64,000 nucleotides of DNA from NCBI GenBank assembly GCA_018907035.1, contig JACCIC010000177.1, positions 775,001 to 839,000 on the forward strand, written 5' to 3'. Shown here one piece after another: positions 10,371-20,812 of this stretch (its first letter is position 1; each line of letters opens with the position of its first letter). The position numbers and the translations under genes were made by a program. Under the pieces are notes generated by a model that saw only the letters and a list, made by a program, of their open reading frames with translations, was not told the origin of the DNA and did not search any database. This stretch comes from Sycobia sp. Sy_11. Taxonomy: Eukaryota > Arthropoda > Insecta > Hymenoptera > Epichrysomallidae.

Positions 10371-10414
10371 ATTGATTGGACTGTAAGACCAATAAAAAAA
10401 ATATTTATTAATTA

Positions 10415-10740
10415 ATAAGCCAATTATTTTTACTAATCGCCTATCTCTTACTAGACAATCTAACATTTTCTTATAGTATATTAAACTTGATGTTGCAACT
10501 ATATGAAGAAATAAAATTCTGAATATATCGCGACATGCTCGAACAAGGTCATCCTGATTTCTTGCCCTAAGAGATTCAATTCTCTTGATATTATTGAGAC
10601 ATTACCCTCATATATAGTAAATTTAATTTAAATTACTGAAAAATATCGAAATTTTTGAAAAAGTATTAGAAGGCAATGATAACAACGTATTAAAAGGTCT
10701 GTAAATCATTTAAACCTACAAATTAATTAAACTTAAGAAA
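10415..10740. other. PLE-1 right target duplication, then no gene
   Basis: The right TSD copy is 10415-10427. The remaining 310 bp are AT-rich and show no feature. Confidence 0.5.
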
Positions 10741-11050
10741 TATTGTTATTGGTCTTATAGTCCAATTAAATTAAAAACAAAATATATAATTATATTAATA
10801 TATGTTTATATTAATATTAATATATACAATATATAATTAATTAAAAATTATAATGACAGGCAGACTGTCCTTGTATAAAATCCTTGTTCGCCCCCGCAGA
10901 CTAATCTGAAATAAATATTTTATTAGTTGAAAAAATTTTTTTATTAGTAAAGTACACTCTGACTGTCCCCACCACTTTTAGTTAATTGAAGTTATAGCTG
11001 CTGTTGTCCAACGATTCGAACTTATTATGGCTTCTCTCATCAGCCTCTAG
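10741..11050 (-). repeat. Decayed 3' terminal region of a PLE-1-type element
   Basis: TTATTGGTCTTATAGTCCAAT (10743 on), GACAGGCAGACTGTCC (about 10855), CCCCCGCAGACTAATCTGAA, CTCTGACTGTCCCC and a degenerate hammerhead (GTCCAACGATTCGAA...CTCATCAG, about 11005-11043) follow in the same order as the PLE-1 left arm. No ORF or right arm remains. Confidence 0.75.
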
Positions 11051-11420
11051 TACCAAAAAACTGCTTGGGTAGCGGCCTGGTCCAGCCTCCGCGAGATTCG
11101 CCTGTCACGCACTTCCTCTCAGGTCGTCGGGACCTGATGACGCCTGACTCGTTCCTAACTTACATACTAATCTTAGGGTTAATCTAATTACTGGCCCAGT
11201 GGCCTAAAAATACGAAGTATAGCAACGTTCCAGGAAATCCGTCATCCCGAACCGATGATTTTCGCTGGAATTCGTCGCCTTCTGTGCTCGGCTTCTCAAT
11301 TCCTTGGAGATATATATATTTTTTAATGGTCGAGAGTCGAGACTTTGACGTTGCGCAGGCATGTTTCGCGCTTTGTTTTTAACGTGAAACTTTTGCCACG
11401 TTACAAACCTTCCCTCCGTA
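11051..11420. repeat. Dispersed repeat, partner at 23585-24690, probably LTR-derived
   Basis: GCGAGATTCGCCTGTCACGC, ACTGGCCCAGTGGCC, CGAAGTATAGCAACGTTCC, GATTTTCGCTGGAATTCGTC and GAGACTTTGACG recur in the same order, with moderate divergence, at 23585-24690, where the middle is about 700 bp longer. No coding sequence. Position and non-coding nature suggest LTRs of one Gypsy family, but no termini or TSDs were identified. Confidence 0.55.
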
Positions 11421-11880
11421 AACAAAATGATTTACACGGCGACTGCCGCGCGTCCCTCTCTGACGTTTAGCCTTAAATCTCGATCCAGTTTACATATTAG
11501 AGATACCATATAATAGTATATATTTCACATGTCATTTTCATATCCGTCAGTTGCATTGACGCGTGTACAAGTTCGACGAGTAGACACTGGGATTAAGAAT
11601 TCGATAGCCACTCAATGTTTCAACAGAACGTTCGATGGCAAAATAAAAACAATTTCTTTTCAGCTCTTAAATAATAGTTTCTATATTATATTATCCAAAT
11701 TTACAATCTTATATTTAAAAGAAATAACAAAAAACCATTTCCCTCAATTCCGGATATGATAATTTTCGAATGGGCGAGCGCGACAGTTACGCGGGTGTCT
11801 AAAATCAGCCAGATTTACCAAGCGAGGAACGTTGGTGCCGCTTGCCTTGATGTAAGGTCTCTCCCGTACCTACTTTTCTG
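11421..11880. other. No gene recognised
   Basis: Mixed-composition sequence between the dispersed repeat and the gag fragment; no coding similarity on either strand. Confidence 0.4.
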
Positions 11881-13173
11881 AGCCACGTAGGCAGTCTTTA
11901 ATTGAGACCCCACGCAGGCCGCATCGGTAGCAAAATGCGGTCTGCCTCGGTGTTCAGTAGGCCGAGTAGCTGTGAAATGGGTCACCAAAATTCTAGCAGC
12001 CCACTAGTCGCGAGAAGACCTTTATCCATCGACCACCCACCACATACCATCCCAGTGCTCTCCGCTGGGAGTCGCATAAATGATTTCATGTTGTTTCCAG
12101 GGACGAATTAATGGTCAAGGAGAGTTCTTCGATGCCCCATCGGCCTCCTTGACTTTCGCGTTCGCCTATGTAAAGTTTCTTGATTTCTTCACCGGAACTA
12201 GCTCGGTCTGCGTCGCCGTCCCGTTTCTGTGCTAGCATTCGTAGGTGTACCGAAATTTCGCAACATCATATTAGTCTGTGTTGACTCGTCGACGCTCGTC
12301 CTCAGTGACTTCATCGTAATGCGACGAGCGAAACTAGGGGGGGGGGCGGAAGTGATCCCTGGCTCTTACCCATGTATGACATTTCTGCGAAGCAGGAGGG
12401 TTGTAACCCTACGATCCGTACGAGTCGTCGTTTCATCTCGTTTACAGCTTCTGACACGCCCGATTTTTCCTCCATGAACGATGATAATTACTCTGTGTAC
12501 AGGCGAAGGGGCTCGCATACCCACCTACTTTAATCGAGTTGCTCGTGGGTTGGTACGGAAGCTGATTCCTCGTTTGACGGATCCATGATTGTCTATTTGC
12601 TTGTTGAGCTTCCTGATTTTGCTTCTGCTTGCCATTCCGATAGCTCCTCGTCCGACGATGCCTCCTGCAATGATTCCATCAGTTCGGTTTGCGAATCTGC
12701 TGATGTCGGCGAAACCCTCGAGTCCACTTTCATAGTTTCTGGTTGCTCCTCCCTTTCGTGCCATGAAATCTGGCTCGTGCTTTGTGTAGTCGGGCATGTC
12801 CCCGTCCAATTTCCCACCTACCCATTATGCGAAATCCGTCTAAACGTATTCGCAAGCAATTAACAGGTCGGGCGAGTTTCTGCGCACAAGTTTTCGCTCG
12901 ATGAGGACATAGATTTTCTATCGAAGAATCTAGGTCTTCTGGTACCTCCACAAAATTTGCGTACCTAACTTTACCCATTTCCGAGTCTGACTGTCTTAGT
13001 CTGTCTTGCTTAAATGCGTCCATATTATAAAATTTGTTTTTTTTGGGATTGACCGTAGCCTGAAAAATAGTTAGGTCGTGTACGTAGGGGCAATGAAAAG
13101 AGCCGATGTTCGTGAATACGGTAGCCTTGTCGTCCAAGGGCGCCCTAGGAAGAATCAAGGTTGTGATTACCAT
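11881..13173 (-). pseudogene. Gypsy-type gag fragment (element B)
   Basis: On the minus strand the frame from about 13025 begins MDAFKQDRLRQSDSEMGK, followed by VEVPEDLDSSIENLCP, ARPVNCLRIRLDGF and LHKARARFHGTKGR. In a neighbouring frame come YESGLEGFADISRFANRTDG and IVGRGAIGMASRSKIRKLN. Near 11.93 kb a possible zinc knuckle reads CYRCGLRGVSIKDC, with the histidine replaced by valine. This looks like an insect LTR-element gag with several frameshifts. It abuts the 3' end of the integrase of Gypsy C, so it belongs to a different element that this one landed next to. The function would be capsid formation; the family is inferred, not certain. Confidence 0.45.
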
Positions 13174-13199
13174 TTTAAATCAGACACATGTATATTAAA

Positions 13200-13981
13200 T
13201 AATATATTTCCAATGGTATCTTTAATATCCTAAATTAATCGTGATATTACTTTAGATATTTCGTATGGCCCTTTAAATTTATTTGTGAAATTCTGGAAGA
13301 ATTTTTTTGATACATGTAATAGCACTCTATAACTAAGCAAAATCTTATCCTTAAGTTGAAAGGTTATATTTTATGACATACGTTATAATATTTCGCTTGT
13401 CTATTGTGTGCGGTTTTCGTTTATAAATTATTTCGCCTTTTATCGTTTGTAGTCTATTGAGTCTTTTGAGCCATTCCTCTTCATTTTGAGATATCAGTTT
13501 TGCTTTTGAATCAATTTGTGTACTTAAGGATATAAGGGCTAGTAGTTCCCTGCCGAAGTTGAGGAACGCGAGTGTGTATTTTGTGGTTGAGCGTTTAACT
13601 GTATTGTATGCAAATCTAAAATCGTACGAATTAGTATCCCCCTTTCTATGGTATTAACCGATAAAAGTGTAAATCGTGCTTTTTAGTCTTTTGTTAACTC
13701 TTAACAAGGTTCGCTTCAGGGTGATACGGTGGTGTCGAGGAATGTTCTATTTTATTATTCATCAGGTAGGATTTTATCGTTGTGTTTATGAATTACATGC
13801 CATTGTCTGTAATTATAACACTAGTTGTTCCCCATCGTGTGATTATTAGATTTTTTAATGCGTCCCTTATTAATTTTCCTGTCGCGCTTCGAAGTGGCCT
13901 AATTTCGATCCACTTAGTAAAAAGGCCTCGTATAACTAATAAATATTGCATGCTGCCTGTACTTTTAAGAAAAGGTCCCAT
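13200..13981 (-). pseudogene. Gypsy C integrase
   Basis: YLLVIRGLFTKWIEIRPLRS, then LKNLIITRWGTTSVIITDNGM (13981-13793) is the catalytic core, with the second Asp in TDNG. FINTTIKSYLMNNKIEHSST then PPYHPEANLVK follows, where the catalytic Glu (usually NPVER) has become Leu. Further on, about 13345-13250, a frame reading RVLLHVSKKFFQNFTNKFK and GPYEISKVI matches the C-terminal DNA-binding domain of Gypsy integrases. Several stops and shifts are present. Confidence 0.72.
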
Positions 13982-14222
13982 GACGTCTACTGCTATAATG
14001 CTTCAAGGGTATTCAATAATCCCTTACCCAATAAAACCCGAGGGGCCTGTTTGATATGGTTTTCTTTTTCGACAAATTTCACACTTTTTGAAATATTGTA
14101 TGCTCTCTTTGAATTCCTCAGACCAGTAGTAGTTGTTTGTTATACGCGCATGCATTTTTTCTATTCCTAGATATCCTGTTTGGGCTTCGTTGTACGCTTT
14201 GTATAAAATTCAGACTTTTTTA

Positions 14223-14831
14223 TTATCCGGTATGACACTCTAACTCTGTGGTTGTGTAGATTTTTTCTGTATCTATTATTGCGTGACTTACGTAAGCTAT
14301 AGTGCCTTCATTGTTATCGATTACTTGAGTTAAAACGGCTCCCAGTCCGACTAAGCTTGCGTCTGTTTGTATAATGAATGGTTTTCTGAAGTTCGGCCGT
14401 ATTATAATGAACTCTTTCAGTAAATGTGACTTTAATGCTTCAAAATCTTCTTTTTGTTCGTCTTCCCATATCCATGGTTGTTTTTGTTTTAATAATTTAA
14501 TAATAAGGGTGATAATTTGAGCGAAATTTGGGATAACTTTTCTATACCGTAAGATCATTCCTATTCCCTTCCTTTCTCTGGGTCTACTAATAGGTCTTTA
14601 TGATTTACTATAAATCCTAGGTTTTTTACTTCGGAACAGTAAAATTAGCTTTTTTGTATTTATAGTTAGCTTGGTGTCTTTCAAAATGTCAAAGAGAATA
14701 TTTTACTAGTTAAAAGGCCCTGAAAGTTTTCAGTGGATATTATTATATCATCTATGCGTGCAAACATACTTGGTTGCATAGTGGGTTCGAAAGCGTGTCC
14801 ATTAAACGTTGAAATACTGTCGGTGACAAGC
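14223..14831 (-). pseudogene. Gypsy C reverse transcriptase 3' half and RNase H
   Basis: From the piggyBac edge leftwards: SPTVFQRLMDTL, then FARIDDIIISTENFQ, where the catalytic box is RIDD instead of YLDD. KLTINTKK follows, then VIPNFAQIITLIIKLLKQ, WIWEDEQKEDFEALKSHLL, IQTDASLVGLGAVLTQVI and TIAYVSHAI, the RT connection and RNase H start (DAS...GLGAVL). The continuous 111-codon stretch 14558-14223 is the best-preserved part. Confidence 0.8.
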
Positions 14832-15080
14832 TTAACCCATTAAAAACCAGGCCAAACCTGGTAGAGCTATCGAGAAACGAACTGCACCATACATTACATG
14901 AACAAAAATAAAAGTACCCGTGTTTTTTTGTAGATTATAATTGTTTATAACAAATTGTTTAATCAGATATCCCAAAATGTCCTAATTTTACAAAACTGAA
15001 TGCGGATATCGAGTTCAATTTATTAGTCACAAACAGGAAAAATCTGTTCACATGTAATTCAGCCTTCTCATCCGTATTAT

Positions 15081-15446
15081 ATGCCAGATCGAGATTCGGA
15101 TGTTGATCTAGAAGAAGATATAACATCTCATGATCTTCCTACAGGTTTTTACGAACATGTGAAATGTACTTACACAAGTACTCAAAAATAATTAGAACAG
15201 AATCATATTTACGATTTGGAAAATAATATTCTAGATAATATATCTCCTATTATCGAACATGATTCCCACCTATCAGTTATTTCTCCATTGTTCTTTAAAA
15301 ATTCTACAGAATTATTGGAGTTATTCTTTTCGAAATCGATGAAGAATCCTTGTTGTAGAAACTGATGAGAATCATTTCGATTTGTCTAAAAATGATATAG
15401 AAAAATTTATTGTAATCATAATGATTACTATTTTCAAATCTAGAAA
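15081..15446 (+). pseudogene. piggyBac transposase, N-terminal part
   Basis: ATG at 15081 opens an acidic N-terminus (MPDRDSDVDLEEDITSHD), as in many piggyBac transposases. After stops and a shift comes NHFDLSKNDIEKFIVIIMI (about 15374-15430), corresponding to the conserved insertion-domain entry (DLT..EI..FLGI). The gene is then cut at 15447-15461 by PLE-2 and resumes at 18061. Confidence 0.6.
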
Positions 15447-15461
15447 ACGTCTTTACGATTA
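15447..15461. repeat. Target-site duplication of PLE-2, left copy
   Basis: ACGTCTTTACGATTA at 15447-15461 is repeated exactly at 18046-18060 and brackets PLE-2 within the piggyBac transposase. Confidence 0.8.
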
Positions 15462-15496
15462 GGTGATAATAAATAGATAATTTTATTTTCGCCCTC

Positions 15497-15497
<1 letters not shown>

Positions 15498-15544
<47 letters not shown>
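15498..15544. repeat. (TA)n microsatellite in the PLE-2 left end
   Basis: About 23 TA units, continuing into a degenerate TATACG tract to about 15580. The right end of PLE-2 has only a short trace (TATATTTATATACATAT). Confidence 0.95.
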
Positions 15545-15549
<5 letters not shown>

Positions 15550-15640
15550 TATATATACATATATACGTATATACGTATATAAATATAATTACTTCGATCA
15601 GTTTTGGGCAAATAAACAACTCAAAGTGTATTAATTTTAA

Positions 15641-15680
15641 AACGTTTCGTCGACAGGCATTGTCAACCTCTTCAGGAGTT
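15641..15680 (-). ncRNA. Hammerhead-like motif, PLE-2 left arm
   Basis: On the minus strand: CTCCTGAAGAG, stem II strands GTTGACA and TGTCGAC (7 bp with one G-T pair) around a short loop, then GAAACGTT. The core is CUGAAGA...GAAAC, as in PLE-1, although the stem II sequence is entirely different. Confidence 0.58.
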
Positions 15681-16112
15681 TTCATAAAAATAATATACAG
15701 ATAATTACATATCAAAATTATATAATAGTGAGAAATACTATACAATAAATAAATCAAGACTTACAATTAAATTTACAACCAAACACTAAGACGTTCTAAG
15801 TCAAACTGACGAAAATTTTAATATTGACAATGTCAAAATTGATAAGTCAATAACGATCACATAAACATAACAAATCAAGAACTAATTATAAAATTTCGTC
15901 AGAACAGATTGTAAAATTATAAAACTGAGATTATATCTGAATATTTTTTGCTAAGAAATAGCGTAACTTTTTTTTATAAACACTGTGTTTGATATTACGT
16001 TGTATAAAAAACATTTCAGACAAAGTGCGTTTTTTAAAATTATTGTCAATATTTAATATATTCACATTATCTTAATTAAAAGTATCTGAATAATCTTTAC
16101 AATGTATATTAA

Positions 16113-16810
16113 TTAGAGCGTTAGAATTGTTTTTTTTTTATGGTCGTTAATACGATCTTTTAATATTCGCTTATTTTGATCTATATATATTGCATCACAA
16201 TTTTTACAATTAGTTTTATATACTACACCAATTTTTTCCAATTTTGTTGATTTGTCTTTTCCTAATTTTATGATATTATTGAGTTTATTATTAATAAAAA
16301 ATGGCACTGTTAAAATATTAAATTTTTTCAATTTTTCGAAACAATTTTTAAAAGAGGTCTTAATTAATGATAACGGTATAATAGTTAAACGAGATCGATT
16401 ATTGTTTTGATTATAATCCATATTAAAATTATTATTATTATTTTTTTTTCTATGGCTATCTCTAATATAATTTTTTCTATCTTTTAAATGGCTACTATAA
16501 AATTGATGATGGCAAACATTTTTTTGTAAAATATTTTTTACTATGTCAATATTTTTATTATGCAAACTGTTGTGTGATAATAATAAAGCTCTGTCAGTCA
16601 AATTAAAAATAATGTTTCTATTTTGTTGAATGGAGTGATTAGAAGTAAATTGTAAAATTCTATTCGAAGAAGTCAGTTTTTGGTACCAATCAGTAATAAG
16701 GCAGTCGTTTTCGCTAATAATAGTAATATATAAAAAATTGATTTTGTGTTATTTTTAATTTTTATCAGAATTATTGAACATATTGCATACTATAGTCAAG
16801 ATCTCTTTCC
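16113..16810 (-). pseudogene. PLE-2 RT end and GIY-YIG endonuclease, left arm
   Basis: Read leftward from about 16745: FLYITIISENDCLITDWYQK, SSNRILQFTS and RNIIFNLTDRALLLSHN (the RT-nuclease linker conserved in Penelope elements). An Asn-rich low-complexity stretch follows, then FEKLKKFNILTVPFFINN and the endonuclease GVVYKTNCKNCDAIYIDQNK (GIY-YIG fold, C-x2-C pair intact) with LKDRINDHKK. It is open for 163 codons (16601-16113). The RT catalytic core is absent. Confidence 0.72.
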
Positions 16811-16815
16811 TGACG

Positions 16816-17700
16816 AACATTAGTGTACCATCAAATTATTTGCTAATTTGGCTATCGATGATTTAGAAACAAAATGCCTTAAAATTTTACAAAATGATCA
16901 CAATTGTGTACCTTTAATATATTTTAGATATGTTGATGATTGGTACCAAAAACCAATTTCTTCAAATAGAATTTTACGATTTACTTCTACTCAGTCCGTT
17001 CAACAAAAACGAAACATTATTTTTAATTTGATTGATAGAGCTTTATTATTATCATACAACAATTTGTATAATAAAAATATTGACATAGTAAAAAATATTT
17101 TACAAAAAAATGGTTCCCTCCTCAATTTTAGAATAATCATTTAAAAGATAGAATAAATTATATTAGAGATAGCCATAGTAAAAATAATAATAATAATAAT
17201 TCTAATATGGATTATAATCAAAACAATAATCGATCTCGTTTAACTACTACACCGTTATCATTAATTAAGACCTCTTTTAAAAATTGATTCGAAAAATTGA
17301 AAAAATTTGATATTTTAACAGTGCCATTTATTAATAATAAACTCAATAATATTATATAATTAGGAAAACACAAAACAACAAAATTGGAAAAAACTGGAGT
17401 AGTATATAAAATTAATTGTAAAAATTATGATGCAATATATAAAGGTGAAAATAAGCGAATATTAAAAGATCGTATTGACAACCATAAAAAAAATAGCAAT
17501 TCAAACGCTCTAATTAATATACATTTCTAAAGATTATTCACACACTTTTAATTGGGATAATGTGAATATATTAAATATGGACAATAATTTTAAAAAACGC
17601 ACTTTGTCTGAAATGTTTTTTATACAACGTAATATCAAACACACTGTTCATAAAAAAGAAGTCACGCTATTTCTTAGCAAAAAATATTCAGATATAATCT
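16816..17700 (+). pseudogene. PLE-2 RT and endonuclease, right arm
   Basis: LFANLAIDDLETKCLKIL then YFRYVDDWYQKPISSNRILR: the catalytic YVDD is joined directly to WYQK, which marks an internal deletion of the segment normally between them. IIFNLIDRALLLSYNNLYNK follows, then, after stops, the Asn-rich linker and the endonuclease GVVYKINCKNYDAIYKGENK, with one cysteine replaced by tyrosine. More decayed than the left arm. Confidence 0.7.
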
Positions 17701-17948
17701 CATTTTTATAATTTTATAATATGTTCTGACGAAATTTTATAATTAGTTCTTGATTTGTCATGTTTATGTGATCGTTATTGACTTATCAACTTTGACATTG
17801 TCAATATTAAAATTTTGATCAGTTTGACTTAGAACGTCTTAGTGTTTGCTTGTAAATTTAATTGTAAGTCTTGATTTATTTATTGTATGGTATTTCTCAC
17901 TATTATATAATTTTGATATGTAATGATTTGTATATTATTTTTATGAAA

Positions 17949-17987
17949 ACTCCTGAAGAGGTTGACAATACCTGTCGACGAAACGTT
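17949..17987 (+). ncRNA. Hammerhead-like motif, PLE-2 right arm
   Basis: ACTC, CTGAAGAG, stem II GTTGACA...TGTCGAC with loop ATACC, then GAAAC and GTT. It mirrors 15641-15680. In both PLE families one unpaired base sits between the CUGANGA core and stem II. Confidence 0.58.
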
Positions 17988-18060
17988 GTAGTTAAGTTTT
18001 TTATTAGCCCAAAACTGATCGAAGTAATTATATTTATATACATATACGTCTTTACGATTA

Positions 18061-19220
18061 TTGGTCAACAAAACGAATCCTAGATTGTCCGATCATTACC
18101 GAATTTATGGCGAGAAATAAATTTGTCACCATAAAAAATAATATTTGATTTTACAAACTTCAAGATGAAAATCCAACTGAAGAAGTATGAAAAGTAAGAA
18201 CGACGTATGGCATGTTCCGTGAAAATTGTATACAATTTGGTTTCTTTGACTACAACCTGTCTGTAGAGGAGGTAATGGTGAAATGTTTCGATAGATTTAC
18301 TATCAAGCAGTGTATCAGGAATAAGCCTATCGAGATTGGAATAATGATGTGGGCACTTTGTTCTTCTGATGGATACATCTATGACCTCGATATTTACATA
18401 GGTAAATCAGAGAATAACATGCAAAATGTTTTAGATTCTGTCGGGTTTGGTTCAAGAGTAATAATACAATTACTTTCTACTTCGTTCGAAGGAATCGAAA
18501 AAGTAGATTTTAGTAGTACCACTATTACTTTAACAACTTTTTCTTTAATCTAGACCTAATGATACATTTGAAGGAAAATGGTTTATCATTAACAGTCACT
18601 GTCCGGCAGAATTGTGTGAAAGAAAAAGTCGAAATGCCAAAAAAAGCTGAAAGGGTAACCACTATTTGAAAGCATGAAGCAAATTCAGGCTTGAATTTCA
18701 TTACGGTAATGGATTCCAAACCCGTATCAATTCTCAACTAAATATGGGGATGAATCGAAAGTGGCAATGCAAAGATGGCAGGAATCGTTAAAAAATTCAA
18801 TTGTTTCCCCTCATTCTTTTTTCATGTAAAACCAACAAATGGGTGGTGTCGATCTCCACGATTAACACTGTAATGCTCTGATGGCTTCGATAAAATAAAA
18901 AAAATGGACATGGTATCTTTTTGTGCGACTTATTCTAGTGTCTTTAGCGAACACTACGGAAATTTACAATAGATTCCATTCGGATGAAAAGAAAAGTTCC
19001 AAAGATATTGTTAAGAGGTTTGTGAATGTTTCCTTCAGAAACTATTAGTACGTATTCCCAGGGAAAAAATGAAGCCTGAAAACTCTTCAGAACGCATCAT
19101 GAAACAAGCAAGTATGAACAAATGTGGGATAGATATGTGATCGACGAGAACTGAATGGTTCTGAACGAAATGTTACAAACCATTTTGCAGAAAACACAAA
19201 GAAGATCATGACAATGAGCT
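18061..19220 (+). pseudogene. piggyBac transposase, catalytic and C-terminal part
   Basis: After the right TSD copy the frame resumes YWSTKRILDCPIITEFMARN and KFVTIKNN, then FRENCIQFGFFDYNLSVEEV (18212 on), where the first catalytic Asp position (SVDE) reads SVEE. KPIEIGIMMWALCSSDGYIY then DLDIYIGKS is the second conserved block. Beyond 18553 only scraps remain: ENGLSLTVTVRQN and SGLNFITVMDSKPV. It belongs to the DDE_Tnp_1_7 family. Stops and shifts make it inactive. Confidence 0.78.
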
Positions 19221-19494
19221 ATAATTGGGTTAATAACTTGGAAACTTATTGAAACTTTTACTACTTTGCTCATGATTGTTTATCCTTATTTTACACTAAC
19301 AACTTGAACTCTGACAAGAAAACGTTATGTAGATTTTTGTCGTGGTTTTGGGTTATTTATTAAAATAATTTGTACAAACAATTGTAATCGACAAAAGAAA
19401 AAACACGGGTATTTTTATTTTTGGTTATGCAAAGGATAGTACAGTTCGTTTCTCGATATCTCTGTCAGGTTTTTTATGGATTTTAATGAGTTAA

Positions 19495-19860
19495 ACCATA
19501 TGATAGACGTTTTGTATAACGAATTGGTATAACCCTTTTCCTGGTAATGTGAACTGTGTAATTTCCTTACTTTAGCTTTCGAATCGAATCTGAAGAAAAG
19601 CTTGACTTATACAGATGGTTGAAATATATCTTGCCACTCTTAATTTATCTAGAATTCTTCTCATATATGAAAGGGAGTATACGTCTTTTTTCGCTATTGA
19701 ATTAACTTTTGTGAGGTCCAACCAAAATTTGTATGTACCGTTTGATTTTTTTATCATTATTAGTGGTGATTACCACTCACTTAGTGATGATTCTATAATG
19801 TAATTTTCTGACATTTTACCTATTTCTTCAAATAAAAATTTTTCTACCACTAGTGGTACT
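19495..19860 (-). pseudogene. Gypsy C reverse transcriptase, 5' half
   Basis: MIKKSNGTYKFWLDLTKVNS, IAKKDVYSLSYMRRILDKLR and VARYISTICISQAFLQIRFE (19757-19572). These are the R-(F/W)-DLRKVN box and the first palm motif, but the catalytic Asp (TIDLSQAF) is Cys here. Towards 19500 the sequence runs to the TTAA where piggyBac entered; it continues at 14831. Confidence 0.78.
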
Positions 19861-20219
19861 GGACAATATCGTTATTTAATTTCAGTATGTCCATCTACTA
19901 TTATTTTATGTTCGATGAGTGAAGTCGTTGGTAATCCTTCCGATGTTGCAAGTATTAAGCTTAAAAGTTGTTTGTCTATTTCATTGGTTTCTTCGCTTGT
20001 TAATTACATTCCTCTTGAAGGTACTACTTGTTGTTCTGACAATTTTCACATTTGTATGTTTCTTTGTTTTTAGAGTAGAAGGGCCGCGTGAAGTTTGCAG
20101 AATTTATTATTATTTTGAAATTAGTCTATCTACTTCTAATATAATTGGGAAGTCCACGATTGAAATAACTTATGTTTATACTTCACTTATTGTCTTTAAT
20201 ACTAATTGGCAAAATAATT

Positions 20220-20812
20220 TTGTCTTTGATTTGAACTATAGTTCCTAACGGTGATTGTACGTGGTTATTTATTGATTTTTGTATCATTAGATCGTTTCAT
20301 TGAGCGCTATCTCATAATGTTGGTCCGATATAAATTTTCGATGTTCCGGAGTCTATTAATACTTGTATTTTGTATGCTAATGCTGCTTTATTACATAAAT
20401 TAGACGTGTTTTTATTAGCTAAAGCATATAGGTTTTTGTTATTTCCGTTTGGCTGCACTTTTTTCGTTATTTTGGGTCAATAATTATTTCCATTTTTCCG
20501 TTTGACGTGAGTTGCATCGTTTATATAATCCTTGAAATTACTTTGTGTTTTCATCTATATCTCATATTTTATATGTGTTTTATTATTCATTATTTCTTTT
20601 AACGTTGGGTGATCCTGGAGTATATATGGGGAGTACTAAAGACTCAAACACTCTATTTTGTGTCTTTATTTTACTTTTCCCGTACATTTTGGCCAGTTTA
20701 TTCGTGTATGATTGAGTAAACCATACTCTTGATAGTAAAGTCTATGCGGTTTGTAATTTGTGTAAGTAAAAGTAGTGCAGCCGATTTTCTTGCATTTATG
20801 ACAAATGAGACT
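20220..20812 (-). pseudogene. Gypsy C zinc knuckle and aspartic protease
   Basis: About 20812-20770 reads MSLICHKCKKIGCTTFTYTN, the start of a CCHC nucleocapsid knuckle with the His lost. About 20400-20350 reads LAYKIQVLIDSGTSKIYIGP, the protease active site DSGT. SPLGTIVQIKDKIILPISI continues the fold. Stops at about 20310 and 20298 break it. Confidence 0.6.

Larger units (their letters stand above)
7567..10414 (+). mobile_element. Penelope-like element PLE-1, insertion 1 (inverted composite)
   Basis: The main copy lies on the plus strand (8051-10414) and encodes RT plus GIY-YIG endonuclease. On its left is an inverted copy of only the 3' end (7567-8023), joined through about 27 bp of TATC-rich filler (8024-8050). 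The outer ends therefore form inverted repeats of about 400 bp: (AAAAT)-rich tracts, GACAGTC palindromes and hammerhead-like motifs appear in mirror order. A 13-bp TSD flanks it. The 5' end of the main copy is truncated relative to the insertion at 49.7-54 kb. Inverted or tandem composite structures are known for Penelope elements. Confidence 0.85.
15462..18045. mobile_element. Penelope-like element PLE-2 (second family), inverted pair
   Basis: The left arm (15462 to about 16815) carries the RT C-terminus and endonuclease on the minus strand. The right arm (about 16816-18045) carries the same regions on the plus strand. The arms are near-mirror images out to the hammerhead-like motifs (15641-15680 and 17949-17987) and the segment ending GATCGAAGTAATTA. 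A perfect 15-bp TSD flanks the pair. The protein differs strongly from PLE-1, so this is a separate family. Confidence 0.82.
14836..19490 (+). mobile_element. piggyBac-type DNA transposon inserted in Gypsy C, itself split by PLE-2
   Basis: TTAA flanks both sides (14832-14835 and 19491-19494). Terminal inverted repeats begin CCCATTAAAA on the left and CTCATTAAAA on the right (read inward), and the following about 100 bp stay alignable: TATCGAGAAACGAACTG, ACCCGTGTTTTTT and ATTATAATTG or its equivalents. piggyBac elements insert precisely at TTAA and start with CCC/CCY, which fits. The transposase is on the plus strand in two pieces around PLE-2. Confidence 0.82.

Noticed and set aside
12229..12863. 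Plus-strand ORFs opposite the gag fragment
   Set aside because: The minus strand carries gag-like blocks with a knuckle-like motif; the plus frames are shadows.
15440..15757. 105-codon minus-strand ORF rich in Tyr/Ile
   Set aside because: It is a translation of the (TA)n microsatellite and the PLE-2 end, not a gene.
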